From Epiperipatus broadwayi (Eukaryota; Onychophora; Udeonychophora; Euonychophora; Peripatidae): 64,000 nucleotides of DNA. The stretch covers positions 62,001-126,000 of the forward strand of contig JAQFVV010013305.1 of the NCBI GenBank assembly GCA_028023455.1. Direction: 5' to 3'. Shown in pieces: positions 1 to 11,187 of this stretch. The notes beneath the pieces were generated by a model. The model saw nothing but the letters and a program-made list of their open reading frames with translations. It made no database searches and had not been told where the DNA came from. Position numbers and translations under genes: made by a program. The first letter of the stretch is position 1, and every line of letters starts with the position of its first letter.

Positions 1-192
1 TATATAATGAAAATATATGTGGAATCGTACATGGCTATATTATTTTTGTAAAAGAATATATATAAGTTATTCCGGTTTATTAAATTTTGCAAAAAAAGAG
101 AAAAAGATAAAGCTTATAAAAAAAATTTAAAGTGAAATCTAGTCTAAACACTTGTGATAATGTTCTTAACAAGCAAACTTTTTTTTTTTTGT

Positions 193-312
193 CAGGCGTT
201 GTTAGCCGAGAGGTCATCGCGCCCACCTTGCAAGCAAGTAGTTGGTTGCAGATGGGTGTTCGCGTCCCGGCCAATGCTATGACATATGAAAAAAGGAAAA
301 AAAAAAAAAAAT
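193..312 (+). repeat. tRNA-derived SINE, copy 1
   Basis: This is the first of five copies of one SINE. The head resembles a tRNA with A-box-like 'gttagccgagaggtcatcgc' and a degenerate B box ('gttcgcgtcccgg'). It then runs through 'gctatgacatatg' to an A-rich tail. The same order of blocks occurs at 3324, 28901, 38179 and 45374. RNA polymerase III promoters of this layout are known from SINEs; no clear target-site duplication is visible for this copy. Confidence 0.8.
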
Positions 313-3307
313 TATTTTTTTATTAAGTTTTAATTTTTTTAATACTTTTTTTTTTTTAATTATATATTTATGATAATTGCCAAATCATACAATCCAATGA
401 CATTGTGAAGCAAATTATTCAAGGCTATTTTCAATCAACTGTCATTATTAATATTTTTTTACAGTCATGTTTAATAAGAAAAATATTAGTTTATTACTAG
501 ATTACCATGAAAATATTTCATTGAAATGATTTAAAAATCAGCTATCTTTATCACAATTATAACATTTACTTTCTTTACATTTAGCTAATACTCCCAGTTT
601 TCTTACTCTGTTTTTAAGCTTTTTAAGATATTTTGTTTGTTTTTAATTTTCATGTTATAAATTTGACATCACAAATGTGCAGTCAATATGAAATCAGTCT
701 TCCATGACTTCTTTTAATTAATAAAGTGTAAAATCTGATCTAGATTATTCATAAAACCAAAACATGTCTCTTTTTTCAGAGAACATTTCATGAGGATTTA
801 CTGAAATCTATAATATATATGCTAACTTCTAGGTACTCTTTAGTCATTTTAAGTTATTGAGTGGAGCAGTTAATAATTGTATTGTTTATTTCCTGAAAGC
901 CGTTTACATTTTCAAGAGCATGAACTTATAACTAGTCTGGAAACATGAAAAGAATTACTAGTCCAATGATTATCCTACCTCTAAATAAAAAGAAAAAAAG
1001 AGCATATATTAAATATAAGCAGAGAAGATTATGAGGTGATTTGTTGATCAGTACTAATTTATATAGGTGACAATTCTCTATAATCTGTAATGAAAGATCT
1101 TCAACATGTATTTATATTATGCAAGAGATATAAGAGATTTTATAACAATAAATGTATCCTCAGATATTCTTTGGAATATAAACTGATTGTTTCCAATTGA
1201 GTGATCATTTGTGGTTAATAATTGTCTTGCAAAGCTAATAATTCAAGGATATGTTCCTAAGAATATCCTAGCCTAACTCTTTTAAATAATGCACTGCAGT
1301 TCCATTTCAAATAGGCAGTCTGAAATTTTATTCATTTCCCTATTTAGAAAATTGGACCAGATTATTTAGCAAAATTTGATCAACATTCAATAAAATTTCT
1401 GATGCAATGGTGACAATTCTTCTCAAATCTTAATCTATAGAATTATGTTTATGAAAAGAATATTGGATGCTGTCTTTGTGATTAAAGTTTTTCTGTATAT
1501 TTTCTATCTTATCCTTTTTTATATAAGTTAAAATCTGTTGTTTATGATTTTTCGGTATATCCATTTTAGACTGGGATTTTTGTCTGTTGTTTTTTTTTTA
1601 TCTTGAATGTTATGCAAAACTTTCATAATAGATTTTTGTGATTTTTAATTTTCTTTTCTCTTTTTTTTTTTTGTTGCAATTGTCACACATTTTCTAAAAT
1701 CTTTTCACTTTTTTGTTATAACCAGTATTTTCTTGGATTTATATTTGCTATCTGTCAGTAATTCAACTTGTTCACTTCCATGTTCATAAACTTAAATTAA
1801 TTATCTGATATTAAGAAATTAATACATTTTGATAGCTACATGTAGGATGTTGGATAACTCAAAGTTTACACATATAATTTGGCTTTTTTCCAGATCACAT
1901 TTACTCTATTAAAATTATATTGTTCTACTACTTAGTACTGATTTTGTGAATTCTATCTGGTGACAGTCATTTACTGCCAATAAGATAATAAAAATGCACA
2001 AAAATATTAGTCATTCTTCTGCTTCATTTCTAATTTAAAAATTCACTTTATTCACTTGCATTTCATTTTTTATTATTAATAACAATGGTATGTTATCTTT
2101 AGTTAGTCTAAATATGTTTTGTCTGCATGTTTTATCAATATCTGTTTGAATCTGATTATAATACTTTTTAAAACATTGTCATCTGCTTGATAAATAGAGA
2201 TCCTAGATGAAAAGAATATTTGGATTCCATCAAAATATATGAAAGACAATAAAAAAATTCAAAATTTTCTATCATGCATTATCTCCTTAAGTATTTTTTT
2301 TTTTGGTAGGTTTTTAACATCTGTAACAAAAAAATACAATAATAAAAAATATTAAAAATATATAATTATACATATTTAATTAATAAAGCTGATCAGTAAC
2401 ATTGAATATATCATCCAATCACAGTCCTTTTATGCCCTTACATTTAAAATCACCTCTTAAAATTGAGTAGTCTTTAATTTTGGTTTAAACAAAGCATTAA
2501 GTCTGTATGCATACACATTGTATTAAGCTTTGTTCATTCTGTTCTCTCTGGGGTTTTTTTTTTAAATTAGAAAGTAACTGAAGGATTGAATTTAGAAACA
2601 TTGATATTTGGACACATTCTCCTTATAAAACAAACAAAATGTATCATTTTATATTACCATGTTGTACAATAGAGATTATTGCATTTTTACTAAAAGACAA
2701 AAAATCCAGCCTAATTTGGGGTTATTTAGTTTTTACAATTTAAGGACATCAAAATTGTGAATGAACCATATGAATATTAACAATATTTTCAACTTTTATA
2801 CAATTATATTTTTTAAAATGTATATCACAAATGAACACTGTAAGAGAGTGCACAAATGATAAATAAAATATGAATCTTGTTCCTAATAATTAGACAAAAA
2901 ATCATAATGTAATAAAAAAAATCACATCTCAATTTAAACAAATGGTTATAGTATACAAAAGATACTGTTAGTATGTTGACTGAATATATGCAATGTATAT
3001 ATATATGAAATAAAATAGTCATACAATTTAATTTTTTATATATAAACACACTATGATGGATTAAAACAATTTAAATAAAATGTTTTTGAAAATATAGGGC
3101 CAGAATTGTTCACTTCTGCTTTTATGAAAATCTGCTAAGATATAGTAATTTATATACTATAGTTAAATTGCAGTTAGTATCAATAGATCTTTGCTGCATA
3201 ATATACTGAATTCACTGCATATTCATGACTAAATGTAGATCTTATTTTTTTAACTATTACAAATATGCAAACTTTATGGATAATACATGTTGCAACTTAT
3301 GTCTGTT
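313..3307. other. AT-rich stretch, nothing identified
   Basis: Homopolymer runs of A and T and scattered short open frames without recognisable motifs. I see no gene, no terminal repeats and no transposon protein remnant here. Confidence 0.5.
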
Positions 3308-3323
3308 AAGTATCATGAATATG

Positions 3324-3434
3324 TCAAGCGCTGTTAGCCGAGAGGTCATCGCGGTGCCTTGCAAGCAAGTAGTTGGTTGCAGACGGTTGTGGGTTTGCGT
3401 CCCGGCCGGTGCTATGACATATGGAAAAAAAAAA
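3324..3434 (+). repeat. tRNA-derived SINE, copy 2, with TSD
   Basis: This is the best preserved copy of the SINE. It has the A-box region 'gttagccgagaggtcatcgc', the B-box-like 'gggtttgcgtcccgg', the 3' block 'gctatgacatatgg' and an oligo-A tail. It is flanked by a perfect 15 bp target-site duplication 'agtatcatgaatatg' (3309-3323 and 3435-3449). The TSD and A tail show insertion by LINE-type target-primed reverse transcription. The head resembles tRNAs with a long variable arm (Leu or Ser type), but the parent tRNA is my inference. Confidence 0.93.
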
Positions 3435-3449
3435 AGTATCATGAATATG

Positions 3450-4967
3450 GAGAAAAAGACTGATTTTGTGAGGTAATTTTAATTGCTTTTCATTTTCATA
3501 GTCATTAAAGCAAATTACCATTTAACAAATATTTAAGTAGTATATGTGATTTTATATAATTGTATAACAAATAATGACATTATATCAATTTTCAGTATTT
3601 ATAGTTATTAATTCAGCATTAAAAATCAAATTTCATTGAGAAAGTAATTATGAAAATTAGGAGATTATGTGTAACATTGATTGATAATGGCTAGAATTAA
3701 ATAATATGTTACTATACATTATTATAATTAAATACAGTCATGGAAAATCAGATTTAACCAATCACATTAATTTGCAAGATTCCTAATATGAACTCTACAC
3801 TCTCATAAGCTATCAACTTAATAAAAAAGATATTATGTAGAAACTCTCTCTTTCTATTTATATATATATTGCTCCAAATGAACTTCTGATCATTAGGGGA
3901 ATTAATAATTTAAATACCTGACTTTCTTACCACATTAATTATGTATTTTAATGATATAAACAGCTAGTTTCAAATATTGAAATGTTAAAATAATTTTAAT
4001 GAAGAGATTTAAAAGCTATTAGAAGAGATGATCAAGTGTTATTGCTTGGCTGTAGTATTCTATTACTCACTACCTTCAGAAAATATTAAGTGCTTACAGA
4101 TTATCTAAAACTTTGGCAGTTTCTAGCATGTATTTTATCATAATGTCAATTTCCCATGTAACATAGGCAATAGTGTTAAAATGATTGGTGAATATCAGAG
4201 GTTTCTGTACTGATAATTAGTCTTTGATAGAAATAAGCAGAAGAATACTAGGATCTACTTTTGAAAAAAGATAATCTAATATTAGTTTGGCAGATAATGG
4301 ATGATGTAATGATAATAAATTAAAGGTAATATACTAATACTGCTTCATAGATGGAGAAAATATTGCAAAAATGTTATTTAAATTTAGTATTTAGTTTTCA
4401 TCTAACCAAAATGTGCAGTTTGTTATAGTGTATATAATGAAATAAATATTTAACATATTTTTAAAAAAATATTTTGATAGTCACAATTAGATGACCAATA
4501 ATAAATATATTTGTATTACTGTTCATGGTTTGGTGTAGTGATAGAATACATGGATAGAGGTCCAGTTCTATAACTTCTGGTGCTCAAACATCTTATAAAT
4601 TTCCAACCAATAAACCATTTGATTGTACTTTTTTAGTATAACAAATTTATTAAAGAACATCATTCACCAACTAATAAGATAAAAATAATATATATATTTT
4701 TTAAATAAAAAATGCTTTTATTTAATTTGAGGACTGATGTCCCTGTGTTATTAATTAAAGTTACATATCCAAGAAAACAATTATTTTTTTGTTTTTTAGT
4801 GATCATTGCCCATTGATAGCTAGCTGTTCAATATCCAGAATTAAAAGTCTGATTAATATAATTAGTTTAGTTTACTAAATAAATGTTTTGAATTGAGTTT
4901 GAATTATAATCGGAATAATCTAATATAAAACATTTTCTCTAATTGCAACTCTAGTTCATAGATCTAC
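3450..4967. other. AT-rich stretch, nothing identified
   Basis: No gene or element recognised. A faint tRNA-like string near 4530-4600 ('tggtgtagtgatagaatac') lacks a convincing B box and is not called. Confidence 0.45.
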
Positions 4968-4980
4968 ATTATTAAGTAAA

Positions 4981-5546
4981 TAAAGTATATGAGCACAGAC
5001 TTTCACACGACCCACCACTCTCCGTGTGAAAGTCTGTGCTCATATACCCTTTATATTACATATATAGACACAGGTATATAATAAGCCTGTGTTTCAGTTA
5101 TTACATTGTAGGGATGCCTGCCCATCCTTACATATGTATTAAATGGATTATGTCCTGTACATGTGGGGTTCAGATTGACCTTAGGTCAACATGGGTGTGA
5201 CAAGAATCTCGGCCTCAGGGTGACCTTTGAGCATTTCATCATCAGATTTTCAATTGGATGGATGGTTGAATGTTGGAGTGTGGAGTGGATTGAGGTCTGT
5301 CCTTTAAAGTATGAAGACTGTCTATCTTAATATATATCTGAGCACTTATATATGTGTAGAGATGATTGCTGTTTTAGCATGAAATACGTGTATTATTGAT
5401 TATTTATCTTTTCAACATATATGTGTTTGAGTGTATCAGTGTTATTAGATAGAGTGGAGAGTGGTGGATCGTGTGTAAGTCTGTGCTCATATACCCTATA
5501 TATGACGTATATAGACACAGGTATATAATAAACCTGTGTTTCAGTT
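4981..5546 (+). mobile_element. Hammerhead-repeat element family 2, partial dimer with 13 bp TSD
   Basis: This retrozyme-like insertion is bounded by a perfect 13 bp direct repeat 'attattaagtaaa' (4968-4980 and 5547-5559). It opens with a short head-to-head hairpin: 'gagcacagactttcacac' near 4991 pairs with its complement near 5025. It then carries one monomer. A block beginning 'agtctgtgctcatatac' occurs at 5031 and again at 5478, giving a period of 447 bp. No coding capacity is visible. The same family is at 49509-51901. The ribozyme segment near 5361 is damaged. Confidence 0.8.
5361..5402 (+). ncRNA. Dead hammerhead ribozyme relic, family 2
   Basis: The 3' half of the family 2 hammerhead is present: GATGA, stem II 'ttgct-gtttt-agcat', GAAA and a short stem III. 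C3 and U4 of the CUGANGA core and the whole 5' strand of stem I are gone. Compared with the copy at 49603-49656, the loss fits a deletion between two 'gatg' words. It should not cleave. Confidence 0.7.
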
Positions 5547-5559
5547 ATTATTAAGTAAA

Positions 5560-6542
5560 AAAAGAAAGAAAACAATGCTAAAATTTATATGGCAAAATTA
5601 TATCCGTTTAAACTTATGAAAAGTGCGAAATTGTGTTGTATTATTTATTGATAAATATTTAGAGCAATAGTGTATTGCCTTAGTTCTCTGATTCATGGTT
5701 ATACTGCTTGTATTGTGTCAAAAATAACAATTGTAATTTAATTTGCTATCAGACTATTGTAATAAAAATAAATTATATTCATATTCAAATAAGTCTTTTT
5801 ATACATATGTACATTCTTTTTATTATATGAATTAAAATAAATTAGGGTATTTTTGTATCCAGAAATGCCACACCTACAAAAAACAAGTTTTTAATTTAAA
5901 AAAAAAATTATATTGGAAAACAGCTGTGAATAATAATTTTATTAACTATATAATTTCCAATAAATTTCTAGATATAAGAATAGGCATGTGAAGATGTTTT
6001 TAAACATTTCAGTATTTTGAAATAATTTAATAAATTCTTCACTTTTTCCTACAGTGATCTACTATATCTGAATTATGATTTAACAGTAGTGTGTTTTTAA
6101 ACTTTTCTTTTTTAAAAAATATTTAATATTTATTAGGAAGGTAATAGAAACTGATTAATAAGTATATTACTAGAATATATTTCCATTGAGGTATATGGTA
6201 AATCTCTATACATTTTTATGTCTCTATGTTCAAATATGTAAATATTTATTTATATTGATTGGTAATATATATCATTTGAAAATATACATTAAAACAAAAG
6301 CCTTGTTTTGTTTATTGCAATGGTAGAGTGGCTGATTTTGAACTCAAGATCTATGAATTGAGCATTGCTCGAACTTCACATGAACATAGTAGTAATAAAT
6401 TTTCAATTTATTTTTTATTATTAAACCAAAACTGGGATTTTAGCTCTTATTTTTAAACCCAAAATCAAAAGATTGATATAGTTTATTTTATATTTTCACT
6501 TTGTATAAAAATTCTTATTTCTGATAATAATAGTTGACATAG
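5560..6542. other. AT-rich stretch with one faint tRNA-like segment
   Basis: No coding feature recognised. At about 6322-6385 the plus strand reads 'tggtagagtggctgatttt', then 'gaactcaagatc' and 'gctcgaacttc', which looks like a decayed tRNA-derived head. It may be an old SINE; a functional tRNA is unlikely because the arms do not pair well. Confidence 0.35.
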
Positions 6543-6800
6543 TAATTGATAGTGTTAATTGTTACTTTTTCATTTACCATTGTCAAACTTCCTCCACTCA
6601 CAACTTTGACGCCATCCATTTCTGATAAATATACGAATGATTATTACTAATCATTTTCGAAACTAGAGATTATCTCTAGCACAGATATAAACTTTAAACC
6701 TCAGTTAAAGATTAATATATCTGATTTTTTTAATTTTACACACACGGAGTTATTCACATTTCTCTGTCCCATATGTAATATCTTTATAGAAATAATAAAC

Positions 6801-6926
6801 ACCTCTACTTCCCCATTCTTTTTAAATTCATATAAATAAAGATACAATAAAAGACAATTAACCACCTCTACTTCCCCATTCTTTTTAAATTCATATAAAT
6901 AAAGATACAATAAAAGACAATTGACC
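6801..6926. repeat. 63 bp tandem duplication inside the ribozyme element
   Basis: A 63 bp segment starting 'acctctacttccccattc' at 6801 repeats from 6864 with almost no change, so the duplication is recent. It is absent from the right arm of the same element and therefore arose in the left arm. Because 63 is divisible by three it creates a spurious open frame on the minus strand. Confidence 0.9.
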
Positions 6927-6976
6927 CCCAAGATGCATTTCGTGCTGAACCAGCACTCATCAGTTGGCCCAGGTCA
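6922..6976 (-). ncRNA. Type I hammerhead ribozyme, family 1, intact core
   Basis: Read on the minus strand, stem I is formed by TGACC/GGTCA and CCAA/TTGG, separated by a TGGG/G internal loop. The core is CTGATGA (complement of 6958-6964). Stem II is GTGCT/AGCAC with loop GGTTC. GAAA is at the complement of 6938-6941. Stem III is two base pairs (AT/AT around GC), and C17 lies at 6932. Every conserved core base is present, including the G-C pair at 10.1-11.1. Self-cleavage after C17 is predicted but untested. Confidence 0.88.
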
Positions 6977-7255
6977 CTATCTCTCATATATGTCCTTATT
7001 ATATGCAAAGTATTTATCTAGAGTAAATTGTTACTTTTTCATTTACCATTGTCAAACTTTCTCCACTCACAACATTGACGCCATCCATTTCTGATAAATA
7101 TACTAATGATTATTACTAATCATTTTCAAAACTAGAGATTATCTCTAGCACAGTCAAAGTTGTGAGTGGAGGAAGTTTGACAATGGTAAATGAAAAAGTA
7201 ACAATTTACTCTATATAAATATTTTGCATATAATAAGGATATATATGAGAGATAG

Positions 7256-7310
7256 TGACCTGGGCCAACTGATGAGTGCTGGTTCAGCACGAAATGTATC
7301 TTGGGGGTCA
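7256..7310 (+). ncRNA. Type I hammerhead ribozyme, family 1, intact core
   Basis: Layout matches the copy on the other arm: TGACC (7256-7260) pairs with GGTCA (7306-7310) and CCAA with TTGG. CTGATGA is at 7269-7275, stem II GTGCT/AGCAC closes on loop GGTTC, and GAAA is at 7291-7294. A two-pair stem III follows with cleavage base C17 at 7300. All catalytic positions (G5, A6, G8, A9, G12, A13, A14) are canonical. Very short stem III is typical of hammerheads in retroelements, where dimeric RNA may help folding. Confidence 0.9.
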
Positions 7311-7659
7311 ATTGTCTTTTATTGTATCTTTATATGAATTTAAAAAGAATGGGGAAGTATGGAGGTGTTTACTATTTCTATAAAGATATTACATATGGGA
7401 CAGAGAAATGTGAATAACTCTGTGTGTGTAAAATTAAAAAAATCAGATATATTAATCTTTAACTGAGGTTTAAAATTTATATCTGTTCTAGAGACAATCT
7501 CTAGTTTCGAAAATGATTAGTAATAATCATTAGTCTATTTATCAGAAATGGATGGCGTCAAAGTTGTGAGTGGAGGAAGTTTGACAATGGTAAATGAAAA
7601 AGTAACAATTTACTCTAGATAAATACTTTGCATATAATAAGGATATATATGAGAGATAG

Positions 7660-7714
7660 TGACCTGGGCCAACTGATGAGTGCTGGTTCAGCACAAAATG
7701 CATCTTGGGGGTCA
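7660..7714 (+). ncRNA. Hammerhead ribozyme, family 1, G12A mutant
   Basis: Stem I, stem II, stem III and CTGATGA (7673-7679) match the copy 404 bp upstream. However, GAAA reads AAAA because position 7695 is A instead of G. G12 is the general base of the hammerhead, so this copy should be strongly impaired or dead. The expected cleavage base C17 is at 7704. Confidence 0.88.
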
Positions 7715-7800
7715 ATTATCTTTTATTGTATCTTTATTTATATGAATTTAAAAAGAATGGGGAAGTACCGAGGTGTTTATTATTTCTATAATTGATAGTG

Positions 7801-9571
7801 ATGACAATTATTATAAGCAGTATTTTATTTTTTTGTATAAATTATAATAAATATATGATATACAATAGCTATATAAAATTATTAATAATAATTATGCGTA
7901 AAAAGCCTTTTTCAATGCATGCTTTTGTGTCTTTTTCAAATGTTAAGATCTGTTTTAATGTTAACTAATTATTGCAGATAGAACGCTCTCTAGTGTTCTA
8001 TGATGGAAGTAGAATAACAACAATAACAAAATAAAATATGAATGAAACAATAAAATTATGATACAGAGATTCAATAAAATTTCAAAGAATTGATTATATA
8101 ACATAAAAATGTACAGAATAAATAAAACATACCCTATACAATTTTATATATACTATCTGCTCTATTTTTAAATGTGGTCATCTTTTTTTTTTAATTTTTT
8201 TTTTTTAAGTATCATTAATAATAATAATCATATGGTTAGTGTCTTTGGAGAGCATTGTAGTTTGGGCTTGACAGATTCATTCAACTAAACAAATATAATT
8301 TTATTTTTGAGAGTCCACAAGTTTATCATTGTGTTAAAAAAACATAATTTATTTAAAAATAATTATTTGAATTATCGCAGTTAGTGAAAATATATATAAG
8401 TTTTGAAGTTCTTTTTCATGATTTTTCACTTGCATTAAGTATTGTGCACTTTTTTTAATCGTATACTTTTTATATTTTTAGTTCATTTTTTATAAATTTT
8501 ATATTATTCACATTTTTTATTTTAGTTTTTTTTTTTTTGTCCAATATTTTTCCACCACCACCGTTATGTGGGCATTGGGTAATATTTCATAAGGATTGAT
8601 ATATCTTTAATTCCTTTTTTTTAGTTCATTATAGTTATCTGCACTTGCTTTCACTCCAAACAGCATTCTGTCTTTATATTTTTACTCTGCTTTTGTTCAT
8701 GCCATATCTTTCATTGTCCAGTTTTTGTGCTTTAGCTTAGGTCTAGAAATTACTCTGGATTAATTTTTTAACATCTGATATCTTTTATTTTGGGAGCACT
8801 TATAGTTGGTTTCCTTTTCTCTTAGTGATAGCAATTATCTTTTTTTTTTAAAAAATTTGAAAGTAAACTAAGTTATTGAGTTTGATGAGGTTATGGTTGT
8901 CTTCTTTAAGAGAAATGAAATAAAAAGAATTAAAGAATCTTTATTATTAAAAATTTATGATTCTGTAGCAATTAACTTGTTTAAAAGTTCTTTTAATATT
9001 AATGGTGTATGGGATGTAAGTGGAATTGTGGGTAATGCTTTGTTTAATATGCTGTTATTTTGTAGTTCTTTACACTTGAAAAGTCTGCTTGTAGCAGTGA
9101 TACCATTGGTTATAGTTTAGAATATATATATTTTAGCTAGTCTGTTTGAGTTATGAATTTGAGGTAATTTTGATTATTTTATTAACTAATTTAGCTTTAG
9201 GTTTTTAATGTTTATAAGTTATATATATACACAGTAGATATTAATTTGTATGTTTTTACTAAATGTTCTAAACTATGATTTTACAATTAGCAATTGTAAT
9301 ACTATATTTATAAATTATTATAGCATTTTTGTGGATTTTTTTTTTCTCTATATTATTTACTTTTACAAAATGTTAATTTGATTAATAAGTATTTGTTTCT
9401 CTTTTTTATTTCCAAAATCTTGATTTTGTATCAACTTTTTTTTACTTTGTCAAATTCATATTCTAAAAGTTTCTGATTATTTTTCTTTTATAATTATTCA
9501 ATTTTATATTCCAGGCAAAATACACTTAATATTTGCCTGAAGTTTTGTGATGTTGTTATATTAGATGTGAT
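7801..9571. other. AT-rich stretch, nothing identified
   Basis: Poly-T and A/T rich sequence. A 75-codon open frame at 8893-9120 (plus) is mostly hydrophobic, has no family resemblance I recognise and is probably chance. Confidence 0.45.
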
Positions 9572-10038
9572 AATATGTTGAACTATTTCCATTATCATTA
9601 AATGTTGAATGTATAGAAAATTTTAAATTTTTCATATACAAACAATTTGTTAGTAATATCACACAAATAGACAACACAGATGTTGTCTATTTGTGGGTTA
9701 TTACTAACAAGATGTTTGTATTTGAAAAGTTTAAATAAAGTTTAAAATTTTCTATACATTCAACATTTAATGATGCACATAGAGAGCGTACCAATAGCTC
9801 AAACAAACTCGTAATTAATAAGTGCGGTTATGAGAAATATTTAAAATCTCTATCCAGAACACTTATCTCCAGACCATGGTTTCGAGCTTATGGCCCACGT
9901 CAGTGGAGAACTATTGGTATGCTCTCTATGTGCATTTTTGTAACTACAAGCTCATTAAAAGTAATGTCACGTTATATATGACTTGCTTTTTTAATTATTA
10001 ACATTTAATGATAAATAATGGAAATAGTCTAACATATT
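9572..10038. mobile_element. Small inverted-repeat element carrying a hammerhead, family 4
   Basis: A 467 bp element has outer inverted ends: 'aatatgttgaactatttcc' at 9572 pairs with its near complement ending at 10038. Inside are a hairpin of two about 90 bp arms (about 9590-9770, tip near 9680) and a second inverted pair (9774-9797 with 9910-9934) that encloses a hammerhead-like motif. The outer end ('gaactatttccattatc' then 'tgttgaatgt') resembles the end of the Penelope-like element at 51993 ('ggactatttgcatcatc' then 'tgttgaatgt'). It is therefore probably a non-autonomous relative. No protein is encoded. Confidence 0.65.
9866..9909 (-). ncRNA. Hammerhead ribozyme-like motif, family 4, A9 changed
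   Basis: On the minus strand, stem I is TCTCCA/TGGAGA (perfect six pairs). The core reads CTGACGT where CTGANGA is expected, so A9 is replaced by U. Stem II is GGGC/GCTC with loop CATAA, then GAAA, stem III ACC/GGT with loop AT, and H17 is C at 9872. All elements are in the right order and stem III is longer than in family 1. The A9 change should reduce activity. Loop CATAA recurs in the copy at 49090. Confidence 0.68.
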
Positions 10039-11185
10039 ATTATATAAAATACTTTTAACTTTTTTTTTTAATTTAATTTTATTAAATATTTATTAAAAAC
10101 CTATGGAAGAGACGGAGAAAAATAAGTGAATCATGATTGGATACTAAGAAGTAAGAAGCAGATAATTTTAATGTTGTTTAAAATGGTTTTAGAGGGAAAG
10201 AATCTTTAATTTTATTAATTTGCTTTCCTTAGCTTATGCACAGAAACTTCTGACTTCGTAAATCAAATCTCTAATATATTTCTCAACTTTACAAATTATT
10301 TTAATTTTTAGTTTTAATGAACTTATTCTTATCAAAGTTTTTGCAAATTTCATCAAATCTCTAACTTTTCTCACATTAAATTTAACTAAAATTAAAATAA
10401 TATATATTAAATATGTAAAAACAATAGAATAGAAATCTGTTAAAAATTATAGACAAACAATTTAATGATTATTCACTGAAATACTATGCACAAAAAATGC
10501 AACTTAAATTTTAAGATTAGTTTAAGTACAACTTAGAATTAATTAGAAAATGTAAATTTTATTATGCTTATATATATTATTTTTAACAGGCAGCCATGGT
10601 TTTTTTTAGTATTGTTTCACATTCTCATTTAGTTTCACAACATCACTCTATTTAGCTTTTTTCCCTTTTCAAAAATTTAAAATTTTATTTGAAATTGCTT
10701 CAAAGCATAAATCTAGGGATCATAGCAATTCGACCAAGTTTTAAAAATATATGAAATTCTTAAAATAAATTATTAATTTAATTGTAGAACAAACAATTCT
10801 ATTTTAGATTTGGTTGCTTATGTTAATAAGAAGAAATGATTCATTCTTAAAATAATAGGAGAAAAATAAATCCAATAAAATTCTAAAAAATTATCTAAGA
10901 AAAATGATACATCAAGTTTTATTTATTTATTTTGTTTTTTTTAAGGAAATATGAACACTTAGTTTTATATATAAATATATTTTGTGCTCTTGGTTTATTA
11001 TTTCACGATCTTTTTATAACTGCTTTATTCCATTTTTTTTTTTAAATTTTTAATCAATGATTTTAATTTGTATTATAAATATGTATGTATACAGAAATAT
11101 TGAAAAGTATCTGTATTGTGTTAGAATAGTGTAGTAAGCAATGTTTATTATAAATCATGTGAGCAGTATTTAGTATAAAGTACAA
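10039..11185. other. AT-rich stretch, nothing identified
   Basis: No open frame with recognisable content, no terminal repeats and no tRNA-like segment seen. Confidence 0.5.
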
Positions 11186-11187
11186 TA

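Larger units (their letters stand above)
6555..7788. mobile_element. Hammerhead-repeat (retrozyme-like) element family 1, head-to-head multimer with 12 bp TSD
   Basis: One insertion is bounded by a 12 bp duplication 'taattgatagtg' (6543-6554 and 7789-7800). The left arm (6555-7155) runs on the minus strand and the right arm (about 7156-7788) on the plus strand. They meet head-to-head at about 7155, so most of the locus is an inverted repeat. In the right arm two hammerheads lie 404 bp apart (core starts 7269 and 7673), which defines a 404 bp monomer. The left arm has a third hammerhead and about 1.4 monomers including a 63 bp internal duplication. No protein is encoded. Type I hammerheads repeated at monomer length are the hallmark of retrozymes. 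Mobilisation by a Penelope-like reverse transcriptase is inference. Confidence 0.85.

Noticed and set aside
80-326. Overlapping open frames on both strands at the left end
   Set aside because: They are produced by the SINE at 193-312 and its flanking homopolymers; similar frames recur at 3225-3521 in another SINE copy.
5393-5575. Minus-strand open frame repeated in similar form at 51091-51471 and 51674-51949
   Set aside because: The similar peptides ('YIPMSIYVIYRVYEHRL') come from translating family 2 ribozyme repeats. The frames start and stop at unrelated points and no coding bias is visible.
6322-6385. Leu-like tRNA gene
   Set aside because: A-box and a CAA-like anticodon region can be read, but acceptor and T stems do not pair and the B box is degraded; more likely a SINE relic.
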